Shown here: positions 10,640 through 21,526 of the stretch, one piece after another | Position numbering within the stretch: position 1 is the stretch's first letter | Layout: every line of letters begins with the position of its first letter | Assembly (NCBI GenBank): GCA_963082975.1 | Contig: OY720346.1 | Coordinates: 21,012,720-21,076,719 of the forward strand | Direction of reading: 5' to 3' | Source of the DNA: Labia minor | Taxonomy: Eukaryota; Arthropoda; Insecta; Dermaptera; Spongiphoridae | Length of the DNA: 64,000 nucleotides | Notes under the pieces: generated by a model | Told to the model about the DNA's origin: nothing | Databases searched by the model: none | What the model saw: only the letters and a program-made list of their open reading frames with translations | Position numbers and translations under genes: made by a program

Positions 10640-11165
10640 GATTCTTGATTAGAATTGGAGAAGGAGGCACCAAATCCCTTGCAGGAGTGACATCCCGGCC
10701 GTCGCGAGTAAATGTTCCAAAGAAATCCGCAAGATGATTCTCAAGGCTCACGTCTCTAATAATTCTCCATTTATTCCTATCAATCATACAGCTAAGTGGT
10801 CGACCCTTGCTTATTAATATAATTGCAATTGCTTAATAAATTAAATTTCATTTAATTTTTCCTATTTCTATATATAACGGTACCTTAATAACAAACAACT
10901 CTTTTTAATTACTCTGTATCAATTATTATAATATCAATTCTTTAGTATTAAATATTCAATTTTAGTTTAATTTTATATCTGCATTTTTAATCTGAACGAA
11001 TTCAATTTTACCATTTCCCTCATCAACCATCGCGTTTTCAATTACCCATTTATTCTTCAAAACTAACCCAGAGTGCTATCAATTTAATAATTATTAATTT
11101 TCAACCCATTTTTCTCATTAAACCACCACACCTAAGTCATCCAATATACGATAATATATTATAAA
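10640..11165. repeat. diverged duplicated block, copy 1
   Basis: Shares an ordered set of landmarks with 12690-13140: CAGCTAAGTGGTCGACCCTT, a GGTACC site, TTTCCC...CAACC..TCGC, CAGAGTGCTA and CCAATATACGATAATAT. Spacing is conserved but identity is moderate, so the duplication or repeat is old. The minus strand of the first 150 bp encodes MIDRNKWRIIRDVSLENHLA, reminiscent of LINE C-termini, but I cannot confirm this. Confidence 0.5.
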
Positions 11166-12689
11166 ACTGTGCCATTTGCCACGCTCTAGAACTTTCGATT
11201 TCAGTAACTCTACAGAAATAAATACATAAATAAATATATAATATGAATTTATGATAAATGAAATAATAACTTGTAGCTTTTGATAACAAGATTCAAATGG
11301 TATAAAATATCCATGTTTAAATTCTAGTTAAAATCTAACTAAAATGTATTATTAATTTGAATATCGGCTCGTGAGTGAAATTCTAGAAATAGTCAATTGA
11401 TGTAACAACTTGGAGCTTGTAATTGATTCCTTAAATGCTAAATAAATGAGAAATTAAACGTAGAAACCTTTTGACTGATCTCGAGCCCTTTTAACTAATT
11501 TATATTTTCCTCTCATGAAACTTGATTAAGCGGTCTATTACAAGATCCCTTATCGAGGGTGACGAAGGTTGGGGAGAACACCGGGGTTGGTTGAGAGTCG
11601 GCTACTCATTAGGGGAATTAAATTGCCGAGGAGTTTTCAAAAAAATCAAGTTCGTGCAATTCAATTAAAATTGGTCGAATTTTATCGTTTGCTCTGTATA
11701 CCTACTTTTGAAATAGATTCAGCATTAAATAACTTGATATTAAAATAATTATTTTTTACAAACAATTTAGAAAGATTTTTCTTTCAATTAATAAGAAAAG
11801 GGAAAAATATAAAATTCTATTTTTTTTCAATGAGTCCCTTCTTTAAGATTTATTTCTTCTTATTTGTCTACAGTATATAGTCCCTCTCTACCTTAATGAC
11901 ATAAAAATATACAATATAAATATTTAAATTTTAACTAAAATTATAATGAAAATGATTAAAATATTTTTGAATATAAACTATTTTAAGAAATATGTAGTAT
12001 TTTTTAAGAAAGGAAAATATAAATAACAATTTTTATAAAAAACAAATACTCCATCTATCAGAGGGAATTTTTAAAAATTTATATTATTTATAATAATATA
12101 TAAAGAAAACAAAAAATATCTCCGAAGTGGAATTTTTTAATCAATGTCTCAAAATTTTGGATTATTGGATTATAATTACTTATTTTTAAAATTAACTATT
12201 TAATTTTATGAAACTAGTATAATTATATAGAATTTTCATAATAGAAAATAAAAAAAAGAACTAATTTTCTTTAATATTTTTTTATTTATATTAAAATATT
12301 AATAAAACTTATATATATATATATATTGTAATATATAGCCATAAAAATCCCCTTTAATACATAAATATAGTAAAGATACTAGAAATGAACAATTATAACA
12401 GACATTGACACATATGGACTATTCAAAGAAATGTTCTAAATTAAAAATAGAAAAACTTTAATAGAACAAAAAGACCGAAAAAGAAATATTTTCAATTGAT
12501 GAAGAGAAAATATTTTCTGAATTTCTTTTTTTTTTAATTAATAAATTACTTGACTTGGTTATCAATATTTGCGAGAAGTGACCTTAGAACACATGTCTAC
12601 AAGATGGGGATATATTTGAAAATTAGCAAAGAGGACTTGGAGGGGATAAATAGAAGGGCAATTTTTTTAATCAGTCTTCATGATAGCTC
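11166..12689. other. AT-rich stretch with one small GC-richer island
   Basis: No gene recognised. About 11540-11650 is GC-richer than the surroundings. Short (TA)n occurs near 12310. Confidence 0.45.
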
Positions 12690-13134
12690 AGAGAGAGACA
12701 AATCATCCCTAAGAGGATTCCAGGAGAAACCTTCACAGCAGTCGCGCCAGCCCACACAAATGTCTCATTGAAGGATTAACCGAAGACTTCTGTCTCTATT
12801 TTCAGCTAAGTCGTCGACCCTTATTAAAATTAAAATTGCTAATTAATTACAAACTAAATAACATTATTTTATAATCCATTGCCTCTTTATAATTTCCAAT
12901 GGTACCAATTATTATTATGTTAAATTTTATAATTATTAAATAATAGTTTTTCTTATTATCTGATTTTTCTTCTGAATGAATTTAACAATACCCTTTCCCT
13001 TACCAACCGTCGCTGGTATTTTATATTCAAAACTATCCACAGTGCTACCAAATTAAATTCAACATTAAATTTATTAATTTTAAACCCAATTGTTTTCATA
13101 ACCCAACCCATACTAAGCCTCCAATATACGACAA

Positions 13135-13140
<6 letters not shown>
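12690..13140. repeat. diverged duplicated block, copy 2
   Basis: Homologous in order to 10640-11165: CAGCTAAGTCGTCGACCCTT, GGTACC, CAACCGTCGC, CACAGTGCTA and CCAATATACGACAATAT. Confidence 0.5.
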
Positions 13141-13183
<43 letters not shown>

Positions 13184-13211
13184 TATTATAAGATCTTATT
13201 ATAAATATACA

Positions 13212-13253
<42 letters not shown>
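13138..13253. repeat. two (TA)n arrays
   Basis: Alternating TA at about 13138-13179 and 13216-13253, separated by a short AT-rich spacer. Confidence 0.9.
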
Positions 13254-13255
<2 letters not shown>

Positions 13256-13836
13256 ATCTTTCATCAGATGCGTTTGCTTTAAAGAAAAATTTAATAAAGC
13301 GCCTACAAAATATCGAGGTCGCAACCTAGATAAAAATCAACGTAAGAGGAAGTTATATATATATATAAAAAAAAGAAGAAAAAAAAAATACTCGATTCCA
13401 AAATCTAAAGATATCTTCTATTTCAATGTCACTTGTTCGTTAAAATCACCAAAAAAGAACAATTTATAATTTGAAGATAAAGAATTCAACTGATATAGGA
13501 GCTTCTATAAAATAAAAGAGGAAAATATAAGAGAAAAAATAGTAAAAAAATATTAGATAAAAGTGGATAAAAGAAGGTAAAAGTATGAGGAAAGACTTGG
13601 TGAGGTAAACAAGTTGTCCCCCAGGCTGTGACCTCAAACCCCTTCGAATCCCATTTCTTTCTTTATTATTCATCTCGTTGGAGGGGCGAGTGGGAGGAAA
13701 GAAACGAGGACCGAAATGAAGGAAGAGATTTTATTAGACATGGCTCAAATAATTCTAATCAAAAAATTTGTGCTTTATCAGCAAAGTTACCAAAATTTAA
13801 TGTATCTCTTTATTTCCCTTTCCCTCTCTCCCTCTC
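13254..13836. other. unassigned stretch
   Basis: Purine-rich tracts and a GC-richer segment near 13612-13745. No supported gene. Confidence 0.4.
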
Positions 13837-13870
13837 TCTCTCTCTATATATATATATATACATTTCTATA

Positions 13871-13906
<36 letters not shown>

Positions 13907-13911
13907 CTATA

Positions 13912-13945
<34 letters not shown>

Positions 13946-13952
13946 CTATACC

Positions 13953-13989
<37 letters not shown>

Positions 13990-13991
13990 CC
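13837..13991. repeat. compound (CT)n / (AT)n array with repeated TTTCTATACCAT
   Basis: A CT run leads into AT arrays interrupted three times by TTTCTATACCAT, a minisatellite-like pattern of roughly 45-bp units. The open frames across it are simple-repeat artefacts. Confidence 0.9.
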
Positions 13992-14112
13992 ATCCATTTT
14001 GTTTCAATCAGTATATTACATAAATAATTTATTTCTTTTTGTATTCTTATTTAAAATATATTTTAATTTAATCAGTAAATTAATTATATATTATTATTGT
14101 AAATGTTATATC

Positions 14113-14343
14113 TATCTATCTATGTGGCTCAACGGTACTCGAAAGTTCTTGGCCGCAACATTTCTCCAAGTGTCTTGAGCTACATCCATCCAACTCCTTT
14201 CCTTTCCCATCTCTCTTACGTCCCTTCCTACGCGTCCTTGGTCTTCCAAGCGGACATTAATTAATTAATTAATTTTTATCCCTTTTGATAATAATTTTGA
14301 TGTGTGTGAGATAAGCCTCTTTACTGCATGATAACAGGTGTAT
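14113..14343 (-). mobile_element. RTE-like LINE 3' fragment, internally deleted
   Basis: On the minus strand this matches the C-terminal end and tail of the LINE at 44945-45560, including the segment encoding GRPRT and the terminal ATAGATAGATA tail. A second piece (about 14276-14343) matches a more upstream part, so the middle has been lost. Confidence 0.65.
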
Positions 14344-14465
14344 CTAAAAGTGACTTTTGGATTCTAGAGGTCATGAAACGCGAAGTTATGCAAAAAATTT
14401 TAAATTCTGAGCAATGTGCACAACCTTTTTTTCTATATATAGATATAGAACAAATTTAAAATTAA

Positions 14466-14502
14466 TAAAAACAATACCTCCCTTACTCGGTGGGTAAAAA
14501 TA
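14466..14502. mobile_element. terminal scrap of family B
   Basis: AACAATACCTCCCTTACT followed by CGGTGGGTAAA matches the family B terminus. Confidence 0.45.
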
Positions 14503-14552
14503 AATGAAAATATTTCTTGGTTTCTATTAATTATAGTTAACATATTCATATA

Positions 14553-15549
14553 ACATCGTGCAATAAGTCCCGAGACTAACACCGAAAACCACATTTTTTT
14601 TTTCAAAAATCATTTTTATTCATCAATATAATATCCTTTTAGAGTGATACAATGTTTCCAACGCCTTTCCAACATTTCTATACCATGTTTATAGAAGGAT
14701 TTATCCTTTGCTTCAAAATAGGCTTCAGTTTCGGCAATGACCTCCTCATTCGAGCCAAATTTTTTTCCCTGGAGGATTTTTTTGAGATCAGCAAAGAGCC
14801 AGTGGTCGCTGGCCAGTAGACTACTGCGTTTTTGGACGCTTTGGGCGGCTTTCGCCAGCCATGCGCCACTCAGATGATTGCCGTTTCGACTCCGGAGTGA
14901 AATGATGTATCCATGTTTCATCCATGGTCACGTATCGACGCAGGGAATCCTTTTTATTGCGAGTAAATAGCGATAAACAGCTCTCTGAATAGTTGACTCG
15001 TAGCTGTTTTTGTTCCACTGAAAATAATCGCGGCATCCACTTGTAAAAAATCTTTTTCATGCCCAATTTTTCATGAAGGATTGTAAATACGCTTCCAGAT
15101 GATATCTGTGTCATTTCTGCAATCTCACGGACCTTCACTTTTTTCATTACAATTTTTAACACTTCACTCACATTTTACACGGCTTCCAATCGCTAACCCG
15201 AACGTTTGTGTCCGTACGACGACGTTTAAATTCAGCATACCAACGACAAATCGTTGTTTTGGATGGAAAGAGAAGTCCGGGTAATGTATTTTAAGCCATT
15301 TCTGGGCTTCTACGGTGTTTTAACCCTTTAAAAAACAATGTTTTACCAAGACGCGAAACTCCCTTTTTTCCATTTTCAAACAAATTACAAAGTGACTTTA
15401 CTCTAATCTCGATAACTCTGCTGTTTGTGATCCGATCGACGTGAAATTTTTACACGTTTCATGTAGAGGTTCGTACTATATGGAAACGTGGCCACTTTGG
15501 TACTAATAGCACCATCCCTGGGTTAGTCTCGGGACTTATTGAACGATGT
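14553..15549 (-). mobile_element. defective mariner element with intact inverted repeats
   Basis: The left end reads ACATCGTGCAATAAGTCCCG followed by AGACTAAC. The right end is its inverse with one difference. The element is 997 bp. The gene inside runs on the minus strand and lacks a central block. Confidence 0.85.
14616..15373 (-). pseudogene. mariner transposase pseudogene (central deletion, frameshifts)
   Basis: The frame starts with MEKREFRVLVKHCFLKG, typical of mariner transposase N-termini, then a stop (TAA) breaks it. Downstream are AEMTQISSGSVFTILHEKLG (helix-turn-helix region), YVTMDETWIHHFTPES carrying the first catalytic Asp, and ESRPKRPKTQ. The reading then jumps directly to SDHWLFADLKKILQGKKFGS and ends KGYYIDE. 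The segment containing the second catalytic Asp (HxDNAP) is missing, roughly 80-100 codons by comparison with the usual 345-aa family length. The enzyme cannot be active. The ends could still be moved by a related transposase supplied elsewhere. Confidence 0.85.
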
Positions 15550-16339
15550 GTTATATTTAGTATTTAAATACAATAATCAATTTTTCTTGTTTTCAAAGTA
15601 AACCTAATTACAAATTTTAAATTCCCTCTGCTACTTTGAAAATAATGAATGGTTTTAAACGCAACAACTAATACATGAAATTGATCAGATAATTGACAAA
15701 ATAGATGGAGAGCATATGCAATGAACTAATTAATTATAATTAGAACGTAGGTATAATGATAACATCACTGAATTTTGAAACGTTAGTGTAAGTAGTGAAG
15801 AAATTAAAAGGTATGTAAACATGATACAGTTTGTTAAATTACAATAATTAAATTAAATTAATTAAATTACAAAAGTTTAATTCCTTATAGAAAGGTTAAT
15901 AAATTAAGTGAATACAAACCTTTCTATAAGAGGGAATATTTTATTTTATTTTTTTTTTATATTAAAATATACATATAATCTTTTAGCAAAAATCCTCTTT
16001 CGAAAGCTTTTGCGAAATAATTACCATTCTTCAAAATAGTCGATGCTTTTTATATATTCTTTCATCTAATTCATTGTATAGTTATCATTATTAAAAAAAT
16101 AAAAATACTTATTATTAAAAATGAAAATTTATATGTTTCCCTTAATTACAAATCATATATTTTTCTTTTGAATTAAGTTTTTTTCCCCCGAGTTGAAAAT
16201 AAAAAGATGTTTTATTTTTTAAATTTTCTTCTACAGATGATGATTACTCAAGAGGAAGGAATGTTTTCTCATCTGCAATTTAAAATATGCGGTTGATCCT
16301 CTTCCCTATCATTTTATAATCATATATATAAAGTCCATT
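15550..16339. other. AT-rich spacer
   Basis: No gene or recognised repeat; homopolymer-rich. Confidence 0.45.
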
Positions 16340-16640
16340 TGGTTGAAAGGATTGGGAGGGGGGGGGGGGGTCGAATTCAAATAAGGGTTGTGGGGACAGC
16401 GCAAGTAAGTTGCCTCTCCGGAGGGACCGGACGAAATTCACAGTCGGTGTAATGGCCTCAACTTTCGCTTGGCGGAGCTTAAAAGGCACGGTTTAAATCG
16501 TCGGACGACGTTATACGATTTCCCTCACTCGGCAGATGAAACCCAACTTATGAAAACCGGGGCGATATTCTTCTTAATCGTATTAAGGTTGTTTAAACGG
16601 GATGGGGAGAGGATAGGATCATTAATGGTGCTTTAAGTTA
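16340..16640. other. GC-richer island with a G12 tract
   Basis: Contains a run of G near 16358, then non-repetitive sequence with ACCGGACGAAATTC and CGTCGGACGACGTTA. Base composition stands out from the AT-rich surroundings. Frames on the minus strand are open for about 69 codons but resemble no family. A conserved non-coding element or an undetected exon are possible; neither is shown. Confidence 0.3.
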
Positions 16641-16702
16641 AACATTTATCAAAGTTTTCTTCCAAAATTCCTCCACGAATCTATTATAATAATTTATACT
16701 CT

Positions 16703-17247
16703 ATTTTTACTATCTCGCCAGAGATAGTATTGCGATCACGAAAATTTTCGATGTTGAGATTTTGATGTTTTTATACGTTTTGAAGGTTCCTGAATTATTT
16801 TCACTAGGGTTAGTCTCTCTCTCTCTCTCTGTGTGTGTATGTATGTAACCAAGATTACGCAAAAACGGTGTGAGCTAGAATCATTAAATTTGGTACATGG
16901 GCATTATTCAAAATTCATAGTTTTTTTATCAACTTTTGAGAAATGTAGCTCAACCAGAAGAGGGTCATTACTTACAACGTTTTGATTTTTTTTCTTCTAA
17001 AGTAACCGTAAAAATAAAGCAATATGTGTGATAATTTTTCACATGATTAATAATTGTATAAAACTACTGTATATAAAATTTCAGCTTGATTGAATCTCTG
17101 AAAGTACCAGAATTAATTTTTTAACACTGCAAATCTCACGCGCCAACAGGTGACGTGGTGCCATCAACAAAGAGTCAAACATGCATGCGCTGGTTCAATA
17201 AATATTATTTATTAATTTTAATTTATAATTTAATTAATTTAATTTCA
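16703..17247. mobile_element. family A element, copy 2 (one end lost)
   Basis: Starts ATTTTTACTATCTCGCCAGA, the hairpin end, and continues through a CT/GTAT microsatellite, GCAAAAACGGTGTGAGCTAG and AACACTGCAAATCTCACGCG. The CTGGAGTG end seen in other copies is absent. Orientation is opposite to copy 1. Confidence 0.75.
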
Positions 17248-17703
17248 TTTAAAGTCTGGTCACAATCTAATTACAGTGATTGATTCAAAATTCAAATATT
17301 GAACACTTTTGTTGTGTGAAAAAATTATTTGGAATATTTGGATATAAGATAAAATGAAACCAAATCTCTAGATTTTTTAAAATAATTCCTTACTCTAGAA
17401 ACATACGATTTGTTTGCATTACATAGAGAGATAAAGTAAAATTTTATTTTATTGTAAATTTATTACTTAGTTGATTCTATATTATATAAAAACTTCACAA
17501 TATTATTGTTTATTTTTTTTTATATATGCATCGATTATTTTGAAAGTAAGGTAAGTTTTTTAAAAAATTATAAATAATTTCGGATAAATTTCTTATTTAT
17601 TAGAAATACTAATTAATATTTAGTATTTAAAAAAATTGAATTGTTTAAGTCACTTTAATATTGATTAACCAGTGATACTTTCTCGAAGCAATAGAAAATT
17701 AAC

Positions 17704-17731
17704 TTACACCACTTTCAAAATAAATGGTCCA
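17704..17731. mobile_element. family G terminus fragment
   Basis: CACCACTTTCAAAATAAATG followed by GTCCAT matches the right inverted repeat of the element at 4011-5484. Confidence 0.45.
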
Positions 17732-17757
17732 TATACATATTCAATATAATATATATA

Positions 17758-18227
17758 CGAGGGTGGTCTGAAAAGTTTCCGACCTGATCAAGAAAAACGA
17801 TGTTTTTCAAGTTTTTTTTTGTTTAATTTCTCAAAATTCAAGATAATTGAGACCTGTACGATGTCAGCTGAAATATTTTGCAAAACCATCTGAATATGGA
17901 AAGCTGTGTGCAACGTGGGTGCCGCATTTCCTAACGTTAGACCAAAAATTGCTTCGAAAAACCATTTCTAACGACAATTTGGCGCTGTAGCCGTAATCCA
18001 AACGAATTTTTGCGTTGATTCATAACTGATGATGAGACTCAAATTAAATTAAATTAAATTAAATTTAATTAATTAATTAAATAATTTATTAATTAATTAA
18101 ATTAATTAGAACACCGCTATGAGAAATGTATCAGTGTTGATGGAGATTATGTTGAAAAATATAGCAAAAAAAAATTGAAAAACATCGTTTTTCTTGATCA
18201 GGTCGGTAACTTTTCAGACTACCCTCG
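17758..18227 (+). mobile_element. mariner-derived non-autonomous element (470 bp)
   Basis: Inverted repeats CGAGGGTGGTCTGAAAAGTT and its inverse (AACTTTTCAGACTACCCTCG, one mismatch) lie directly between TA dinucleotides (17756-17757 and 18228-18229). Remnant coding text reads CATWVPHFLTLDQK and RNPNEFLR with a shift, then after an AAATT repeat, EHRYEKCISVDGDYVEK, the usual mariner C-terminus. The catalytic middle is missing and replaced by (AAATT)n. Confidence 0.85.
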
Positions 18228-18618
18228 TATATACATTGAGTTTTTAAAATTTTAATGAAATATTTAATATGATAATAGATACTTTCAAAAAAATAGTTAT
18301 TATAATTAATTTTAAAAATTGTTTTTATTTTACCTACTATATTAAACATTACTATGACTTATATTTGACTTAAAAATTTAAAAATCTTGAAGAAAAATAA
18401 AAAAGAAATGAATGATAAAGTTTTTACTTAATATTAATAAGTATAATTTGTCAACTCTTTTTCATTTTTGTTATGATAGATTAATAAAAAAAAGAGATCA
18501 TTATATGTTTTATATTTTAACATTTGATCGTAAAATAACATGGATAAGGAAAATTTGAGTTGAGTTTGAGTTGTTTATGTAATTTATAAGATCTTCTGCC
18601 CTAAGAAACAACAACTCA

Positions 18619-18948
18619 TAGGATATTAATAAACAACATACAACAAACATAAGGGAGCTCATGAATATTTGTGTGGGGTTCTATTGGCAATCCTGATCAC
18701 GAAACTCTGCCTTGTTTCAAGTCAAGTGTATACAACGTTATACGTTTATCTATGTGGTCTGATGGTGGTGGAAGTTCCAGTAACATATCTTGGTAGATGT
18801 TACAATGGAGTACCAACTCATCTATCTTTCACTCTCTAGGCACTATAAAAATTTGTCTTTCCTGCATTTGTTCAAGTAACTCGTAAAAGACATCGATTTC
18901 AAATGAAGGACAAAATAAGTTTGTTGGGAAATCAATAGATAGCCATTT
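18619..18948 (-). pseudogene. unidentified protein-coding remnant with two in-frame TGA codons
   Basis: On the minus strand, reading from 18948, one frame gives KWLSIDFPTNLFCPSFEIDV, FYELLEQMQERQIFIVPRE, stop, KIDELVLHCNIYQDMLLEL, PPPSDHIDKRITLYTLDLKQ, GRVS, stop, SGLPIEPHTNIHELPYVCC. Composition is that of a real globular protein, with no AT-driven low complexity. Both stops are TGA in positions where CGA (Arg) would fit, the change expected from CpG decay. I cannot name the family. It could be a processed pseudogene, a retroelement gene or an old exon. No poly-A tail or splice signals were identified with confidence. Confidence 0.45.
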
Positions 18949-19445
18949 TTAGTTAGTATCATGATGAATATAAACACTAATAACTTAAATTTATTGTACA
19001 TTTTCAATTATCAAGATATTTTAAACTGTATAAAGATATAAAATTTGGGAGAAATTATTTAAAGAAATATATTAAAACTATTTAATAAATATTATAATAA
19101 TATAAACAATATAACACATATATGTAGCAAATATTTAAAAAATAAAGTGTTTCCTTGTTGATAGTTATAAATGAAACAAAGAACAAGGTCCACTAAGCTA
19201 CGCGAACAAATTGGGAAGCTATTTTAAATTTAAAGCGACGACCTCCGATCAAGAAGAGAAAAATAAAATTGTTGAAGATCTGTTGTTCTGATCATATTAC
19301 CTCTACCCACCCAGACTGCAATGACTTAATAGGAGATGTCTTTCAAAGGTTGTTCAAAAAGCCAGAGTTTTTTTCTTAACAGAATGAAGAGGGGTTGTTA
19401 ATAACAATTTTTGCTATTAATCTAATTCAATTTAAAAAAAAATTA

Positions 19446-20060
19446 AATTTTGTTAATTATCATCCCATGTCCCTTCCTTCATTGTCCACCCACCTTGGTC
19501 CTTGGACTTCCACCGGATGTTTCCCAATCGGTTTCTCCCAATTTCTAGTTTCTCCAATTCCAACCACGTCCCCTTCCCATCCCAGCCTTCTTGATTTTAT
19601 AACCTTAACTATATCTGGACATTATATCTCGTTATGCCATCTCCGCCATCCCCCTGTGACCTCATCTTCTTTTGGCCTATAAATGCTGCGAACAATATTA
19701 ATCTCACAAATACTCCAAATCTACTCTCGTCTCCCAGAGTCATCGATAGGGTGACCAAAAGTCCCGTCTTTAGGTCCTCTGTCCCAAAAATGTCTTCGGG
19801 ACACCCTACTGTTTTTTCAATATTTAGGACATTTCGTAATTTTTTTTTCAAAATTTTTTCAATTTAGTTCTAAAAAAAAAAGGTATACCGTTTGTCCCAG
19901 TTTGGTGTTTTCGAAATATGGTCACCCTAGTCATCGATCAACATGAAAAATAATTGTTTTATATATTTTAATTTTGATCCTCTTTGATGAGATAAGCCCC
20001 TTTACTGCATAATAACAGGCGTTACTCAATTACAACGTCGATTTAAATTCTTCTCGAATA
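19446..20060 (-). mobile_element. RTE-like LINE 3' fragment interrupted by a MITE
   Basis: The minus strand matches the C-terminal coding region of the LINE at 44945-45560: text for VTLGDESRF and for CYYAVKGLI-like sequence is recognisable on the two sides of the insertion at 19748-19928. It is frameshifted and stopped throughout. Confidence 0.65.
19748..19928. mobile_element. 181-bp MITE with 10-bp direct flanks, nested in the LINE
   Basis: Ends are AGGGTGACCA and TGGTCACCCT, a perfect 10-bp inverted repeat. The host LINE sequence AGTCATCGAT is duplicated exactly at 19738-19747 and 19929-19938. Inside, GTCCTCTGTCCCAAAAATGT and CTTCGGGACACC occur. The termini look like hAT MITEs known from animals, but a 10-bp duplication also fits Mutator-like elements; superfamily uncertain. 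Confidence 0.8.
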
Positions 20061-20750
20061 TTATTATCCTTCGTGATTAGAGATCTTAAGTATTTAAATA
20101 TTTATACATTTTCAAATTCTACATTTTGTATGTTAATTGTATGTAAGTCGTATCCGTATCATAATTCTTGAATTTTTTTGTTTAATTACATTTCGGTTGA
20201 TTTTTCCCCAATTTCTCTAATCACATGTCTCCTCTTCCAGTCCAATTCATTTACCTGGCTAGAACACTCCATTTTTTAAAATTTTAAATAGAGGGACAGA
20301 GAGAGGTTCTAATTATATATATATATATATCTGTTTCTATGACAACAAAAAAGTAAACAAATTACATACATACAAATACTCTCCTTTATATATATTTCTG
20401 GAAAATGGAACACCCGCAGCTCAGCTCAGGAGTTACCTAAGATTCTAATTTCTTTTTTATTTTTCATCATTTGAGGTACCCTTCACCTCAGAAAAATTTG
20501 GTTACCTTACTCCTTGTAGTTTAGGCTCTGGAGTTTTTTGCGTACAGACGGACACTAGCGTATTAAATATATAGATATTTTGTTCAATCAATTTCTTTTT
20601 ATATGTAATAATATTATATATATATATATATATATAGGCTTCCGACTATAGATGATCTAATTATATAATTTATTGAATTTAAAAATTAAATAAACATTTA
20701 ATTGAAAATTTTAAATTGAACCATATATGATGATGTCTCGATAATGTTTA
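20061..20750. other. unassigned stretch with short (TA)n tracts
   Basis: Contains (AT)n near 20316 and 20616 and a TACAGACGGACAC motif near 20543 that resembles the microsatellite core of family B. No gene supported. Confidence 0.4.
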
Positions 20751-21002
20751 TTAACTACGAAACACAATTTTCCTCCATTTTATTTTCGTTAATAATTTTG
20801 TAAAATTAACTCTTTCATCCTTCGTAATGCTAAATTTGAACGAATATCTATTTCCATCAAAATAAACATTCGCTTTTAAGTTAAACGCTTTATAGTTCTT
20901 ATTAATACTAAAAGTATCAATTTTAAATGAATCGTCCTTAATTTGAAAAATGACAAATTTATCATCCGCATTCAGTTGTATTACTTCTTTTAAATAATAC
21001 AT
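20751..21002 (-). CDS. unidentified small ORF (83 aa), possible remnant of a tandem pair
   Basis: An ATG-initiated frame encoding a lysine- and phenylalanine-rich polypeptide with non-repetitive composition: it includes VIQLNADDKFVIFQIKDD, KNYKAFNLKANVYFDGNRYS and RVNFTKLLTKIKW. No signal peptide or membrane segment is obvious. It sits downstream, on the same strand, of the 60-codon frame at 21171-21353, to which it shows faint similarity (KNYKAF..KANVYF versus GYYKAYLTFY). I recognise no family. It may be a chance frame, but the composition argues for former coding use. Confidence 0.35.
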   Translation of the reverse strand: MYYLKEVIQLNADDKFVIFQIKDDSFKIDTFSINKNYKAFNLKANVYFDGNRYSFKFSITKDERVNFTKLLTKIKWRKIVFRS

Positions 21003-21170
21003 TTATGGTATGTTATTCACAAAACATAACAATATTTTCAAATGATCTCCAAAAAAGAAAAAATAAAGTTTACCAAAGTGATCATAGATTAAAGAAAATA
21101 TTTTATATTTTTATTTTCATATTTATCAAGAATTTAATAATTTTTGGTGTCATCTATAGGTGCCATTTGA

Positions 21171-21353
21171 TTACTTTGAAAAAAAAATTACATTTCCTCT
21201 TAACTCATATAAAAGTTTAAAATATTTATCCTGGTGATAAAAGGTAAGATAAGCTTTATAATATCCAAAAGATTTTTTTGTGAGACGTATAGTTTCAGTT
21301 TTATAAAAGAAAATAGTGGCAAGAGCGCTTAAAATGCCATCTATTGGTGCCAT
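21171..21353 (-). CDS. unidentified small ORF (60 aa) starting MAPIDG
   Basis: Begins MAPIDGILSALATIFFYK and continues TIRLTKKSFGYYKAYLTFYH, then QDKYFKLLYELRGNVIFFSK. The DNA for its first codons (ATCTATTGGTGCCAT on the plus strand) recurs at 21152-21172 as ATCTATAGGTGCCAT, encoding MAPIDD, after which that second copy soon stops. This suggests a tandemly duplicated small gene, one copy damaged. Function unknown. Confidence 0.35.
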   Translation of the reverse strand: MAPIDGILSALATIFFYKTETIRLTKKSFGYYKAYLTFYHQDKYFKLLYELRGNVIFFSK

Positions 21354-21526
21354 TACCTTATATGTATATAAAGTATCAAAAAATATTTTTAAAACTCGAA
21401 TTAAAATGACTAAATTATATTATCTTGGTTTTTATTTTTAGTTTAAATACTCAATTATTTATTACTTACTACTATATTTAAAGTGAAATATTTTCCAACA
21501 ATGAATATAAAATTAATACTTTATAA

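Noticed and set aside
13628-14023. Open frames of 65-131 codons across (AT)n repeats near 13.8 kb
   Set aside because: They are translations of alternating TA (YIYIYI-type) and have no other coding signal.
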